Source of the DNA: an uncultured Halieaceae bacterium
GTDB taxonomy: Bacteria > Pseudomonadota > Gammaproteobacteria > Pseudomonadales > Halieaceae
Assembly: GCA_913031575.1 (NCBI GenBank)
Contig: CAJWEV010000003.1
Span: 1-64,000 of the forward strand
Direction: 5' to 3'
Length of the DNA: 64,000 nt
Positions 20,438 through 30,139 of this stretch are shown here, piece after piece. Position 1 is the stretch's first letter; every line of letters begins with the position of its first letter. Position numbers and translations under genes: made by a program. Below the pieces are notes generated by a model. That model saw only the letters and a list, made by a program, of their open reading frames with translations. It searched no databases and was not told the DNA's origin.

Positions 20438-21515
20438 GTTCCACCGGCGCGTGATGGATCGTATGGGTCGGGAATGCAATCTCGGCATCATTTAGCTCTA
20501 CGATATCTAAAATCTGTAGCAGCACATTTTCCTTAATCGCGTGGTACTCGACCCAGTTCGTGGTCTTGGTAAACGCATAGACAAAGAAATCTAGCGAGGA
20601 AGGACCCATATGATTGAAATTCACAATCATTGTCCGGTCCTGTGCAATGTCTTCATGCTCTTTCAGCATGATCTGAACATCATTGACAATCTTCGCTACT
20701 CGTCCGGCATCCTCGTAGCGCACACCAATGATTTCGTAGATCCTTCGGTTTGTCATGCGCGACGGATTTTCCAGCGCAACGTTGGAAAAGGTCGAGTTGG
20801 GAACGTACAAGGGACGCTGATCGAAAGTCCGAATGCGGGTTACGCGCAAACCAATGTCCTCAACAGTCCCCTCGATACTGCGATCAGGCGATCGAATCCA
20901 GTCTCCGACGGCGAAGGGCCGATCTAGATAGATACTTAGACCACCCAAAAAGTTCGCCAGCATGTCTTTTGCGGCAAAGCCGACAGCAATGCCTCCAATG
21001 CCGCCAAAGGCAAGAAGACCCGAAACTGAAACACCTAGGGACTGTAAAACCATGAGGGCCGCAAGAACCCACACCGTAATTCTTGCCAGTCGAGCTACAG
21101 CACTGATAGTCGCCCGGTCATCGGAATCTCGAGGCCCTCGGTGCTCGGAAAGCAATTCTCGTTCAATACCCGTGGAAACGCGATGCAGGAGCCACCCAAG
21201 AAGCAATATCAATAAGGTGTCTGCTAAGTGCAGTAAACTGACTCGAATCGCCTCAGCTTCCTCAAATAAGCTTAAAGAGCCGTAAACGATACAAACCCAC
21301 ATCGCCCATTCTGCAGGCGGTGAAATCGAATAGTAGACAACATCGTCCCATCGTGTGGTTGTCGTATCGGCAAAGACCCCAAGGCGCTGTACGGATCGTC
21401 GGATGATGAAATGGCCGAATAGACCCATTGCGAACAGGGAGAGTAGCGCAGCGATAACAACCGGAATGCCGGTCGCTTCACTCAATGGAGTGACAAGATT
21501 CAGAAAGAAATCCAT
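20424..21515 (-). CDS. MscS-family mechanosensitive ion channel
   Basis: Inner membrane protein of 363 residues. Four or five hydrophobic segments fill the first half; the pore-lining helix and following conserved block read GGIGGIAVGFAAKDMLANFL then SIYLDRPFAVGDWI near residues 160-200, which is the MscS signature. The beta domain contains GTVEDIGLRVTRIRTFDQR. Such channels release solutes on hypo-osmotic shock. It is larger than E. coli MscS (286 residues), nearer to the YnaI/YbdG size class, but the subtype is not certain. Confidence 0.92.
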   Translation of the reverse strand: MDFFLNLVTPLSEATGIPVVIAALLSLFAMGLFGHFIIRRSVQRLGVFADTTTTRWDDVVYYSISPPAEWAMWVCIVYGSLSLFEEAEAIRVSLLHLADTLLILLLGWLLHRVSTGIERELLSEHRGPRDSDDRATISAVARLARITVWVLAALMVLQSLGVSVSGLLAFGGIGGIAVGFAAKDMLANFLGGLSIYLDRPFAVGDWIRSPDRSIEGTVEDIGLRVTRIRTFDQRPLYVPNSTFSNVALENPSRMTNRRIYEIIGVRYEDAGRVAKIVNDVQIMLKEHEDIAQDRTMIVNFNHMGPSSLDFFVYAFTKTTNWVEYHAIKENVLLQILDIVELNDAEIAFPTHTIHHAPVEPMEH

Positions 21516-21575
21516 GAGATATCCAAACCATAATTAAGGTGCATAAGCTAACCATCCACCACGCTTCGGCCAATA

Positions 21576-21608
21576 CTGTACATTCAAACATACTGGATAT
21601 ATAGTCAG
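21576..21608 (+). promoter_or_regulatory. Tandem LexA (SOS) boxes upstream of lexA
   Basis: CTG-N10-CAG occurs exactly at 21593-21608 with an AT-rich core (GATATATAGT), the gammaproteobacterial LexA box. A second copy with one mismatch, CTG-N10-CAT, lies at 21576-21591 directly before it. Both are within 55 nt of the lexA start. Two adjacent boxes before lexA match the arrangement in E. coli and imply autoregulation. Confidence 0.85.
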
Positions 21609-21630
21609 GAAAACGTATGGGGGTCAGGGC

Positions 21631-22224
21631 GTGATTAAGTTAACTGCTAGACAACAACAAGTGATGGACGTCATCAAATCGAGTATCGAGGCAACAGGTA
21701 TGCCCCCCACTCGCGCAGATATCGCCCGGGTGCTGGGCTTCAAATCGGCTAACGCCGCTGAAGAGCACCTGAAGGCACTGGCGAAAAAAGGTGTCATCGA
21801 GCTTGTTGCGGGCGCATCACGAGGCATTCGACTCACAGAGCAACACGGCTTACCGATTATTGGTCGCGTTGCTGCGGGCGCGCCGCTGCTAGCGCAAGAG
21901 CACATCGAAGATTATTGTGACCTGCGTGCAAGTTTCTTTGCACCACCCGCGCACTACCTGCTTCAAGTCTGTGGTGACAGCATGATTAACGTCGGAATAT
22001 TCGACGGTGATCTACTTGCCGTTCACAGCACGACAGAGGTCAATGAGGGTCAGATTGCTGTTGTAAGAATTGATGATGAAGTGACGGTTAAGCGCTGGAA
22101 GCGAATTAGTAACACACGCGTCGATCTAGTTGCGGAAAATGACGACTACGCCACAATCAAACTCGATCTCCTTGAACAAAACGTTTTCATTGAGGGTGTT
22201 AGCGTAGGAGTCATCCGACGCTGA
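21631..22224 (+). CDS. lexA: SOS repressor LexA
   Basis: Transcriptional repressor of the DNA damage response that cleaves itself when bound to RecA filaments. The 197 residues hold an N-terminal winged helix ([19 protein letters not shown], then [13 protein letters not shown]), the cleavage site Ala82-Gly83 in RVAAGAP, the catalytic Ser117 (CGDSMINVG) and Lys154 (VTVKRW). The start is GTG 21631 with GGGGGTCAGG upstream. All residues for self-cleavage are present. The upstream SOS boxes indicate autoregulation. Confidence 0.97.
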   Translation: MIKLTARQQQVMDVIKSSIEATGMPPTRADIARVLGFKSANAAEEHLKALAKKGVIELVAGASRGIRLTEQHGLPIIGRVAAGAPLLAQEHIEDYCDLRASFFAPPAHYLLQVCGDSMINVGIFDGDLLAVHSTTEVNEGQIAVVRIDDEVTVKRWKRISNTRVDLVAENDDYATIKLDLLEQNVFIEGVSVGVIRR

Positions 22225-22238
22225 GCTAGTAAGGCACG

Positions 22239-22499
22239 CTAATGAAGGGTGCGCTGCTCAGCTTTTTTAACGCTTTGGCTGCTTTCCATTTCGAGTCCAG
22301 ACATTTCAGCGATCTTAGCCGCGGCTTGGATACCCGCCTGAATCATCACCTTGGCGACTTCCAGATTGTTTTCCATGAGGTACGCGCAAGCCTCTTCAGA
22401 AAACTGAATGCTCACTAAAGGCTCTGAATCGTCGTCTGCGCGCTGCAGAATTACCTCTCCATCTCCTAGGTCAACGATTTCCAAAAGCGATGTAGACAT
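22239..22499 (-). CDS. Small conserved protein between lexA and topA
   Basis: An 86-residue soluble protein (MSTSLLEIVDLGDGEVILQR) without membrane segments or recognisable catalytic motif; the middle reads ISFSEEACAYLMENN-like and the tail is basic. A protein of similar size and opening sits at the same place (between lexA/sulA and topA) in Pseudomonas, which is why I take it as real. Function unknown. Converges on lexA with 14 nt between. Confidence 0.75.
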   Translation of the reverse strand: MSTSLLEIVDLGDGEVILQRADDDSEPLVSIQFSEEACAYLMENNLEVAKVMIQAGIQAAAKIAEMSGLEMESSQSVKKAEQRTLH

Positions 22500-22580
22500 G
22501 GTCCAACCTCACAATATATCGTGTCGTGTTCCCGACATTAACACTATAGATCGGGTTTTACCACAATCCATGAAATCCGT

Positions 22581-23045
22581 TTACGACTCGTCTATCGCAT
22601 CGGCAACACGAGCCATTAGTGACTCGAGTTCCGCGAAACAACGACGCGCAGTGTCAAAATCAAACACATTGCTGGAAACCGCAATAAAACTCCTCGAGGC
22701 CTGCGGAGCAAGACCCGGAGGAATCTCTCTTTGAAGATCGGCTAACCAACCTGATCGCTCAAGCATAGCCATCTCACTTACCTCGGGCGATTGTGCGATG
22801 CCGGTTGCCAGTGGCGGAGTGTCCACGGCTCGGTGGGGGGGCTTAGTAGGTATCGATGGGACACGGTTACAGGCGAGCAGCTGCCAACCATAGGCGTCGA
22901 GTAAATGCAGGCGGACGGCTGGACCGAAGGATGCCGTCAGAACCGATAACGGTTTACTGTCTTCCGCAATAGCGCTGCGCCAGCTTTCAAGGACGACTGA
23001 AGCCATGTACATGCTGTGATTCGCAAACGACTGCGCCTGACTCAC
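22581..23045 (-). CDS. DUF6586-like conserved protein next to topA
   Basis: A 154-residue soluble protein, probably helical, beginning MSQAQSFANHSMYMASVVLESW. The N-terminal pattern and its place directly after topA recall the small DUF6586-type gene beside topA in Pseudomonas; the match is from memory and weak in the middle, which is rich in Pro. The start is 6 nt after the topA stop, so the two are co-transcribed. Function unknown. Confidence 0.7.
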   Translation of the reverse strand: MSQAQSFANHSMYMASVVLESWRSAIAEDSKPLSVLTASFGPAVRLHLLDAYGWQLLACNRVPSIPTKPPHRAVDTPPLATGIAQSPEVSEMAMLERSGWLADLQREIPPGLAPQASRSFIAVSSNVFDFDTARRCFAELESLMARVADAIDES

Positions 23046-23051
23046 GCGAGA

Positions 23052-25742
23052 CTAGCTCCGTTTGGACTTTGATTTTGCTTTCGGCCTCGCTTTTCTCTTT
23101 TTAGGCGCTGATTTACCTGATCCATCAGATACCCATTTCCCACTGTCGAAGAATGCCTTCCAACCCGTCGCCTTACCATCTACCTCAGTCATAACGAACT
23201 GCTCCTTGGTCTTTCGACTGAAGCGAATTTGTGCTCGATTAGCGGCATCGTCAGTCACAGGCGCATCGAGAATGAAGTGGTACTTGGGATCAAGCTCAGC
23301 TTGATGCGGTATTAACTCATCCACATAAGGAGCCCGCGTTTCGCGATGTTTGGGGAACTGACTAGCCGCCAGAAACAAGCCTGCGGCCCCGTCTCGGAGA
23401 ATATAATGGTCCTCAACCTTGGCGCACCTAAGCTCTGGCATCGGAACGGGATCCATTTTGGGTGGTGCGGCCTCACCGTTACGCAATAGTTTGCGTGTAT
23501 TCGAGCAAGTATCGTTCGTGCAACCGAAGTATTTACCAAATCGCCCGGTCTTTAGCTGCATCTCCGCGGCGCACTTATCACACTCGAGCGTTGGACCATC
23601 GTATCCCTTAATCTTGAATTGGCCCGCCTCGACCATGTACCCATCGCAATCTGGGTTGTTACCGCAGACATGTAGCTTCTGTGTCTCATCAATAAGATAA
23701 CTATCCATGGCGGCATTGCATTTAGGACACCGCTCTTTTGTTAAGAGCAGCCTCGACTCAGCCTCATCGTCTGCATCCGCCGACACGACTTCATCCCCTG
23801 GAATAAGATTGACCGTGCTCTTACAACGCTCCTTTGGCGGAAGGTTGTAGCCAGAGCAGCCCAGAAATACTCCCGTGCTCGCTGTGCGAACGTGCATGGA
23901 ACGGCTGCATGAGCCACAAGCAATACCTGTAGGCGTGGGCTCATTCGCTTGCATACCGCCATCGCCAGGCTGCTCCGCAAGATCAAGTTTCGATCGAAAA
24001 TCGTCATAAAACGCGTCCAGAACATCACGCCAGTCCTTCCGACCCTCGGCAACGTCATCAAGATTCTTTTCCATCGATGCGGTAAAGCCGTAATCGAGCA
24101 GGTCGTCGAAACTCTCCTGAAGCCGCTGAGTTACAATATCGCCCATCTTCTCGGCGTAAAAACGGCGATTTTCAAGCTTCACGTAACCCCTGTCCTGGAT
24201 AGTAGAGATAATCGCCGCATAAGTAGATGGGCGCCCAATACCGCGCTTTTCCAGCTCTCGAACTAGGCTCGCCTCTCCGTAACGTGTGGGTGGTTTGGTG
24301 AAGTGCTGCGTTGGCAGGAGCTCATTTAACGACAAACGTTCATTCAATTGAAAATCAGGAAGAATGGCATCGTCGCCCTTCTTAACCACGGGCGTCTGCA
24401 CCCGCGTATAACCATCGAATTCTACCACGCGGCCTCTAGCCGTCATATCGTAACCTACGGCACTGACGGTCACCGTCGTGCTCAAATATCGCGCTGGCGT
24501 CATCTGGCACGCCACAAACTGGCGCCAAATAAGCTCGTAGAGCCTCTGAGCATCTCTCTCAGCGTCTTTCAGGGATTCTGAACGCAGCTCAACGTTAGAC
24601 GGACGAATCGCCTCGTGGGCTTCCTGAGCGCCCTCTCGAGCACCGTATCGAATCGCTGATTCCGGCAGGTAGGCTTTACTGAAGTTTTCCTCAATAAACA
24701 CTCTACACGCAGCAACAGACTCACCGCCAAGATTTGTTGAATCAGTCCGCATGTAGGTAATGTAGCCCGCTTCATACAAGCGTTGTGCTAGCGTCATGGT
24801 CTTCTTGACACTGAACCCGAGACGAGTACTGGCTGCCTGTTGCAATGTGGACGTAATAAAGGGAGCAGGCGGCTTCGAACTTGTCTTCCTTGCCTCAAGG
24901 TTGGAAACCGAATACTCAGCATCTGAAAGATGCTTGACCGCTTCTAACGCCTGCTGCTCTGTCTTTGGGTCGAACGCACTACCCATGTATTTTGTCACTT
25001 CAAAACGAACTGGGGGCTGCTCACCTAGCGCTAAATGAGCATGAAGGTCCCAATACTCTTCGGGTACAAAGGCACGTATTTCTCGCTCACGCTCGACGAC
25101 GAGGCGCACGGCTACGGATTGAACCCGTCCCGCAGAAAGGCCGCGTGCAATCTTAGCCCACAGTAGCGGCGAGACCTCGAAGCCAACGACCCTATCTAGA
25201 AACCGGCGCGCTTGTTGCGCTTGAACTCGATTGGTGTCTAGCTGTGTTGGTGAGGCAAACGACTCCTGAATCGCGCGCTCGGTAATCTCGTTGAAGACCA
25301 CACGCTGATAGCGGGATTCGTCGCCACCGATAATTTCTTTTAAGTGCCAGGCGATCGCTTCACCCTCGCGATCCAAGTCTGTCGCCAGATAAATGGCATC
25401 AGCTGATTTAGCCAACTTCTTGAGCTCGTCAACCACCTTCTCCTTGCCTGGCAACACTTCGTAACGAGCAGCCCAACCATTTTTCGGATCAACACCCATA
25501 CGTCGTACGAGCTGCTGGCGCTTCTTTTTCGCCTGATAGCGAACTTTTTCATCCGGCGCCATTTTACGTGTGATCGCCGCTTGGGCCGCGCGCTCTTTCG
25601 GATCCGAGGCAGGCGCGCTACCTGCGGTGGGCAGATCACGCACATGCCCAACACTGGACTTCACAATGAAATCCGAGCCTAAGTATTTATTAATCGTCTT
25701 TGCCTTTGCAGGTGACTCGACAATGACTAGTGACTTACCCAT
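23052..25742 (-). CDS. topA: DNA topoisomerase I
   Basis: Type IA topoisomerase that relaxes negative supercoils. In its 896 residues: TOPRIM domain from [14 protein letters not shown] with the acidic [14 protein letters not shown] (near 120), core domains, catalytic Tyr330 in YMRTDSTNL, then three four-cysteine zinc ribbons (CGSCSRSM near 610, CPKCNAAM near 675, CDKCAAEM near 725). A Lys/Arg-rich tail ([15 protein letters not shown]) closes the protein. Size and layout match the proteobacterial enzyme. Two small genes follow on the same strand. Confidence 0.97.
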   Translation of the reverse strand: MGKSLVIVESPAKAKTINKYLGSDFIVKSSVGHVRDLPTAGSAPASDPKERAAQAAITRKMAPDEKVRYQAKKKRQQLVRRMGVDPKNGWAARYEVLPGKEKVVDELKKLAKSADAIYLATDLDREGEAIAWHLKEIIGGDESRYQRVVFNEITERAIQESFASPTQLDTNRVQAQQARRFLDRVVGFEVSPLLWAKIARGLSAGRVQSVAVRLVVEREREIRAFVPEEYWDLHAHLALGEQPPVRFEVTKYMGSAFDPKTEQQALEAVKHLSDAEYSVSNLEARKTSSKPPAPFITSTLQQAASTRLGFSVKKTMTLAQRLYEAGYITYMRTDSTNLGGESVAACRVFIEENFSKAYLPESAIRYGAREGAQEAHEAIRPSNVELRSESLKDAERDAQRLYELIWRQFVACQMTPARYLSTTVTVSAVGYDMTARGRVVEFDGYTRVQTPVVKKGDDAILPDFQLNERLSLNELLPTQHFTKPPTRYGEASLVRELEKRGIGRPSTYAAIISTIQDRGYVKLENRRFYAEKMGDIVTQRLQESFDDLLDYGFTASMEKNLDDVAEGRKDWRDVLDAFYDDFRSKLDLAEQPGDGGMQANEPTPTGIACGSCSRSMHVRTASTGVFLGCSGYNLPPKERCKSTVNLIPGDEVVSADADDEAESRLLLTKERCPKCNAAMDSYLIDETQKLHVCGNNPDCDGYMVEAGQFKIKGYDGPTLECDKCAAEMQLKTGRFGKYFGCTNDTCSNTRKLLRNGEAAPPKMDPVPMPELRCAKVEDHYILRDGAAGLFLAASQFPKHRETRAPYVDELIPHQAELDPKYHFILDAPVTDDAANRAQIRFSRKTKEQFVMTEVDGKATGWKAFFDSGKWVSDGSGKSAPKKRKARPKAKSKSKRS

Positions 25743-25865
25743 AGACGCTACATCTACTCAGTTTTGTATCCGCGACGCGCCGTCCGAGACAGCGCAGACG
25801 GCGGAGTGTACGGGACAGTAATGGGCAAAGGTCAAGCGATAAATGTGAACAGGTTCGAACGAAAG

Positions 25866-26327
25866 CTATTCAAAACCTCGGTAGTCGAGTAACGAACCTA
25901 ATGCATCAGCCACACAATCAACCGCTTCAGTGTCACCTTTCTCATCCCAATAAAGCGCAACTGTAAATTCAGATAACTCAGCGATGTGAGCACCATGGGG
26001 CACGGTCGGCATGAGATCGGCCAGATCTTTCTCGAGCGGCACGGAAATCCATCTTGAATCGCTTTTTACGGCAAGCACGCTTTCTGTAAAAAAAGGCTCG
26101 GGCTTTGGGCGCCGTAATCGATAGGCCACCAGGTTGGTGTCGCGGCAAACCCTAAAACGGGCTGGTACATCCGGTGGGGTCACCAACTTTACCAGTAATC
26201 CGGACTGCATTGCGTGCTCACGGATCCTTGCCTCATACCGCTGTGCTTCGCTCGGAAGTGCTGCCACCAAGGGTGCTGCGGCCACAGCGATAATGACAAT
26301 AATCCAAAGAATCGACACGGAATCCAC
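25866..26327 (-). CDS. Membrane-anchored protein of unknown function upstream of topA
   Basis: A 153-residue protein with one N-terminal membrane helix (about 5-24, SILWIIVIIAVAAAPLVAAL) and a soluble remainder, probably facing the cytoplasm. After the helix it reads RYEARIREHAMQSGLLVKL and CRDTNLVAYRLRRP. I do not recognise a named domain. It lies 123 bp before topA on the same strand, and a hypothetical gene of similar size sits beside topA in Pseudomonas. Divergent from the universal stress gene. Confidence 0.65.
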   Translation of the reverse strand: MDSVSILWIIVIIAVAAAPLVAALPSEAQRYEARIREHAMQSGLLVKLVTPPDVPARFRVCRDTNLVAYRLRRPKPEPFFTESVLAVKSDSRWISVPLEKDLADLMPTVPHGAHIAELSEFTVALYWDEKGDTEAVDCVADALGSLLDYRGFE

Positions 26328-26390
26328 CTCTAGTTCATCAGAAGCAGTAAAGGTATGCTCATCGCATGATAAGTCAACGTTGGAGTGGAT

Positions 26391-26828
26391 ATGGCTTATA
26401 AACGCCTTCTTGTCGCAATTGACCTTGGCGCCGCATCAGACAAAATCGCTGTTAAAGCGGCGACGATGGCCCGTAACCAGCAAGCTGAAATCCACATTTT
26501 GCATATCGTTGAACCACTGTCGCTGACCTACGGTGCTGACCTTCATCTCGATACATCGGCACTACAGGAGGAAATCAACGAGCAAGCCGAAGTTCACTTA
26601 TCAGACCTGGCGGAAAACCTCGGTATTCCAAAGCAACATTGTCATCTCGCCAGTGGTCGGCCGGAAAAGGAGATTCCAACCGTGGCAAGGGAGATAGGCG
26701 CCGACCTCATTGTGTTGGGCAGCCACGGCCGATGGGGGTTGGAACTTCTGTTGGGAACCACGACCGATGGCGTTGTCAGTGCAGCAGACTGTGACGTTCT
26801 AGCGGTGCGGGTAGACAGAGCGAAGTAA
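26391..26828 (+). CDS. Universal stress protein (UspA family)
   Basis: A 145-residue single-domain Usp. The start MAYKRLLVAIDLGAASD, the ATP-binding loop LIVLGSHGRWGLELLLGTTTD and the ending CDVLAVRV are diagnostic; the GxxGxxxx(9)GS/T-like loop suggests nucleotide binding. ATG 26391 with TTGGAG upstream is preferred over GTG 26385. Usp proteins accumulate under stress and starvation; the specific role is unknown. Confidence 0.93.
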   Translation: MAYKRLLVAIDLGAASDKIAVKAATMARNQQAEIHILHIVEPLSLTYGADLHLDTSALQEEINEQAEVHLSDLAENLGIPKQHCHLASGRPEKEIPTVAREIGADLIVLGSHGRWGLELLLGTTTDGVVSAADCDVLAVRVDRAK

Positions 26829-26833
26829 GCAAC

Positions 26834-27052
26834 TCATGCAGTGAAACGCTCCACGTCTAGCACATCGAAGGGCCAGCCTAGCTCAGCACCATCACTGCGC
26901 TTTAGTACGGGAATGCGGACACCATACAGTCGCACCAGGTCAACATTTAATGAAATATCAACCACCTCAAAGGAAACACCAACGTGATCGACAATTTCCT
27001 CTGCCTGATCACAAAGATGGCATCCCGGACTACTTAACAGCATTAGTGACAT
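26834..27052 (-). CDS. Glutaredoxin-like small thiol protein
   Basis: A 72-residue thioredoxin-fold protein with the active-site motif CHLC at residues 11-14 (SSPGCHLCDQAEE) and the cis-proline region GVRIPVLKR. This matches the short glutaredoxin family (DUF836). The partner is unknown. It converges on the universal stress gene with 5 nt between. Confidence 0.85.
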   Translation of the reverse strand: MSLMLLSSPGCHLCDQAEEIVDHVGVSFEVVDISLNVDLVRLYGVRIPVLKRSDGAELGWPFDVLDVERFTA

Positions 27053-27114
27053 GGCTAATAATCCCCTATCTTAGCGGGCTCTAGCCCGTTGCAGCGTACT
27101 AGAGTTGACCACCG

Positions 27115-27855
27115 ATGAATTTATCTAAAATCCTCACAATCTACGGAAGAAAGACCGTCTTGGAAGCACTCCAGGACGACCGCTTGTCTCCCTCTCGTCT
27201 GCATCTTGCTGACAGTAATAAACGGGGCGGAATTGTAGGTCAGATTGAAGACTTAGCAAAAGTGCGCGCTATCGATGTTCAGATTCACGCGCGGCAGGCC
27301 TTGTCGCGCATATCGAAGAATGGGAAGCAGGATCAGGGCGTGGCACTCGATCTTTTTTGCCCTGAGTTCGACTCGTTCGAACATTTCATTGACGCGGGAA
27401 TGCACTTGAGCAATGGATTCAGGGCTGTCCTACTTAATGGCATTACAAATCCTCAAAACGTTGGAATGATCATTCGCTCTTGCTGCGCAGCAGGAGTCAA
27501 CGCCATTTTTTATCCAAAACGTTCGGTTGCTACTCTCGGACCACTCGTCATTAAAAGTTCTGCTGGAATACTTTTCAATGCACCCATTGTTCAGTGCGAG
27601 GATGCCCGCCTAACCGCTCAGTCATTGCAAGAACGTGGATTCGATATTGCTGTTTTGGACAGTCACGCGCGGAAATCATTGTTTGACTTCGCACCAATAA
27701 AACCCACGGTGTATGTTCTCGGTGGTGAAACGATAGGTGTAGATAAGGAAATCAAAAACGCAGCGAATGTCTCGCTGCGAATTCCTATGAGAAACAACGT
27801 TGAGTCTCTCAACGTTGCTGCCACTGCGGCGCTAGTGGCGTTTTACGCGAACTAG
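27115..27855 (+). CDS. TrmH/SpoU-family RNA 2'-O-methyltransferase
   Basis: A 246-residue SPOUT methyltransferase. An N-terminal substrate-binding domain (about 1-95, IYGRKTVLEALQDDRLSP) is followed by the knotted catalytic domain with motif 1 LNGITNPQNVGMIIRS (near 107), motif 2 YVLGGETIGVDKEI (near 200) and motif 3 RIPMRNNVESLNVAATAAL (near 222), which bind AdoMet. It resembles RlmB, which methylates 23S rRNA G2251, but which RNA it acts on cannot be told from the sequence. Confidence 0.88.
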   Translation: MNLSKILTIYGRKTVLEALQDDRLSPSRLHLADSNKRGGIVGQIEDLAKVRAIDVQIHARQALSRISKNGKQDQGVALDLFCPEFDSFEHFIDAGMHLSNGFRAVLLNGITNPQNVGMIIRSCCAAGVNAIFYPKRSVATLGPLVIKSSAGILFNAPIVQCEDARLTAQSLQERGFDIAVLDSHARKSLFDFAPIKPTVYVLGGETIGVDKEIKNAANVSLRIPMRNNVESLNVAATAALVAFYAN

Positions 27856-27867
27856 CGAAAAACAATT

Positions 27868-30069
27868 CTACTGATTCACCGCTGCCGCGAGCTCAGGTTC
27901 ATCGGCTGTGCCATTTTCCACTGCCAGCCACGCCTGCCGCAGGACGTACAGTCTGATGGCTTCGATCTCGTCATCATTGATGATGTCAGAAAATCCTACC
28001 ATGCCATTTGCCGTTAGCGCTCCATCGCGAACTACAGCTGCCCACGAATCCTCACTAGCCGAAATTGCAGACCACCTCAGATCGGGAATAACGCCAGAGC
28101 TAATGGCGTAGGCGCCGTGGCAAAATTGGCAGTTTTCGGCAAAACGCTGCATTCCGACCAGCCAAGTTTCATGATCGCCTGAAAGCGGCGCCTTCGGTGA
28201 CTCCACGACCAGATAGTCGAGTGGGGATGGTAGCTCGGCATTTCCGCCTAGTTTGAAAGTCACAATCCGACCTGGCTCTGGTGTCACTGGTTTCTCTAAA
28301 GCAGCACCATAAATCATCATCGAAACGTTTCCCCAACCAGATAGCACCGACACATATTGCTCGCCATCTAGCTCGTAAGTCATGGGCGCGGCCGCCGCAT
28401 CGCCAACGAGACGTTGAGCCCATACTCGCTCACCTGTGGCCGCATCGTAGGCTACGAACTCACCGCGCTTGTTACCCTGGAAAACGAGACCACCATCGGT
28501 GCTGAGAGTTCCGCCATTAAACGCCTGTGGGAACGGCACCATCCAAGCAGGCTCTCCTGCAACTGGGTCCCACGCGACAAGACTGCCGCCATCGAGTGTT
28601 TGAGTGTAGGCGATGGTACCTTTAGGGTACTCGTACGCCCAGGCTGATGCCGCGTCGTAACCAGTGTTCCAAATGCTTTTTGCACTCCGCGATGCCTCGT
28701 TGTCCGCATACACGTAGGGCAACGGCAAATTAGTAGGGATGTACACTAGACCCGTATCGGGGTTAAACGACATGGGATGCCAATTGTGAGCCCCCGTAGG
28801 TCCAGGAATTACCACCATGTTATCGAGCGCAATCGCCTCGTCTGTAATGATAGGTCGTCCATTTTCGTCGACCTCGCCAGTGGTCCAGTTTTGCTCGGAG
28901 AACGGAGTGGCTGAAAGAAGCTCACCATCAGCAGCGTCAAGGACGTAGAAAAAACCATTCTTTGGCGCCTGCATGACTACCCGGCGATCCTCACCGTTTG
29001 GACCCAGTGGCAGGTCTGCCAGTAACATTTGTTGCGTCGCCGTATAATCCCACTGATCTCGAGGCGTTGTCTGATAATGCCAGCGGTACGCTCCAGTATC
29101 AGCGTCGAGCGACAGAATTGAGGACAAGAATAAATTGTCGTAGGCGCCGCTGAAATCACCCTCAGGATCTCGAATTGAGGCGTTCCATGGCGAGCCATTA
29201 CCTACGCCGACAAGCACTTGATCGTTCACCGTGTCGTACACGATGGAATCCCAGACCGTGCCACCACCCCCATCTGTGGTCCACGCTCCGGTATCACCCC
29301 AGCTATCGTTGGCCAGCTCTGCAAAAATAGCATCTGATGCTGCACCGTCTGGCTCTTTGTTGGGGTTCGGCACGGTGTAGAACCGCCATTCAAGTGCACC
29401 TGTTTCAACATTGTATGCAGTTACGTACCCGCGCACACCCAACTCAGCCCCAGAATTCCCGATAATGACTTTGTTCTTGAAGACCCGTGGCGCGCCCGTA
29501 ATGGTATAGGGCTTTGACTGGTCAACAGTGACGTTACTCCACAGCACCTCGCCAGTCTCTGCATCCAAAGCCTCCAAGCGTCCATCGAATACACCGACAA
29601 AGACCTTACCGTTGTGCACCGCCACTCCTCGGTTCACGACGTCACAACATCCTTTAACTGCGTCCTCGCCCGATACCTTGGGATCGTATGTCCAGAGCTC
29701 TTCCCCTGTGCGTGCATCAACCGCATACACAACTGACCAGGATCCGGTCACATACATGACGCCGTCCACAACAATGGGTGTTGCTTCGGCGCCGCGAGGC
29801 TTGTCCATGGTGTAAACCCAATCGACACCTAAATTTTGGACCGTATCGCCATTAATTGACGCGAGTGATGAATGGCGTGTCTCATCGTATGAACCACCAT
29901 AAGTCAGCCACATTTCCGGCTCTTCCGCTGCGTCCATAATGCGCTGTGTATCCACAGCTGCAATTGCAGGCGAAGTTTCTTCCTGCTTCTCCGCAGGAAC
30001 GTCAGAATCAGAGCAAGATGACAAGAGGGCAACCGCGACCAAACTTGACACAACTTTGTTATACGACAT
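27868..30069 (-). CDS. PQQ- and haem-dependent alcohol dehydrogenase (quinohaemoprotein)
   Basis: Periplasmic or membrane-tethered dehydrogenase oxidising alcohols with PQQ and passing electrons through haem c. The 733 residues start with a lipoprotein signal (lipobox LSSC, Cys19), then an eight-bladed PQQ propeller with the vicinal cysteine pair GCCD (near 140-141), proposed catalytic Asp341 in QWDYTATQ and several W-motif repeats; a C-terminal cytochrome c domain carries CQFCH (Cys647, Cys650, His651). The residue two after Asp341 is Thr, not the Asp of lanthanide-dependent enzymes, so calcium is the likelier cofactor metal. The substrate is unknown. No PQQ synthesis genes are visible here. 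Confidence 0.9.
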   Translation of the reverse strand: MSYNKVVSSLVAVALLSSCSDSDVPAEKQEETSPAIAAVDTQRIMDAAEEPEMWLTYGGSYDETRHSSLASINGDTVQNLGVDWVYTMDKPRGAEATPIVVDGVMYVTGSWSVVYAVDARTGEELWTYDPKVSGEDAVKGCCDVVNRGVAVHNGKVFVGVFDGRLEALDAETGEVLWSNVTVDQSKPYTITGAPRVFKNKVIIGNSGAELGVRGYVTAYNVETGALEWRFYTVPNPNKEPDGAASDAIFAELANDSWGDTGAWTTDGGGGTVWDSIVYDTVNDQVLVGVGNGSPWNASIRDPEGDFSGAYDNLFLSSILSLDADTGAYRWHYQTTPRDQWDYTATQQMLLADLPLGPNGEDRRVVMQAPKNGFFYVLDAADGELLSATPFSEQNWTTGEVDENGRPIITDEAIALDNMVVIPGPTGAHNWHPMSFNPDTGLVYIPTNLPLPYVYADNEASRSAKSIWNTGYDAASAWAYEYPKGTIAYTQTLDGGSLVAWDPVAGEPAWMVPFPQAFNGGTLSTDGGLVFQGNKRGEFVAYDAATGERVWAQRLVGDAAAAPMTYELDGEQYVSVLSGWGNVSMMIYGAALEKPVTPEPGRIVTFKLGGNAELPSPLDYLVVESPKAPLSGDHETWLVGMQRFAENCQFCHGAYAISSGVIPDLRWSAISASEDSWAAVVRDGALTANGMVGFSDIINDDEIEAIRLYVLRQAWLAVENGTADEPELAAAVNQ

Positions 30070-30139
30070 TTCAAATCCTCAGAGTTTTAATTGTTATTTG
30101 TCAAAGTTTAGCCAATGTCGCGCCTGTGTGGAACCACAG

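Noticed and set aside
29044..29055. Lanthanide-dependent PQQ dehydrogenase
   Set aside because: The residue two after the catalytic Asp is Thr, not Asp, so the lanthanide signature is absent.
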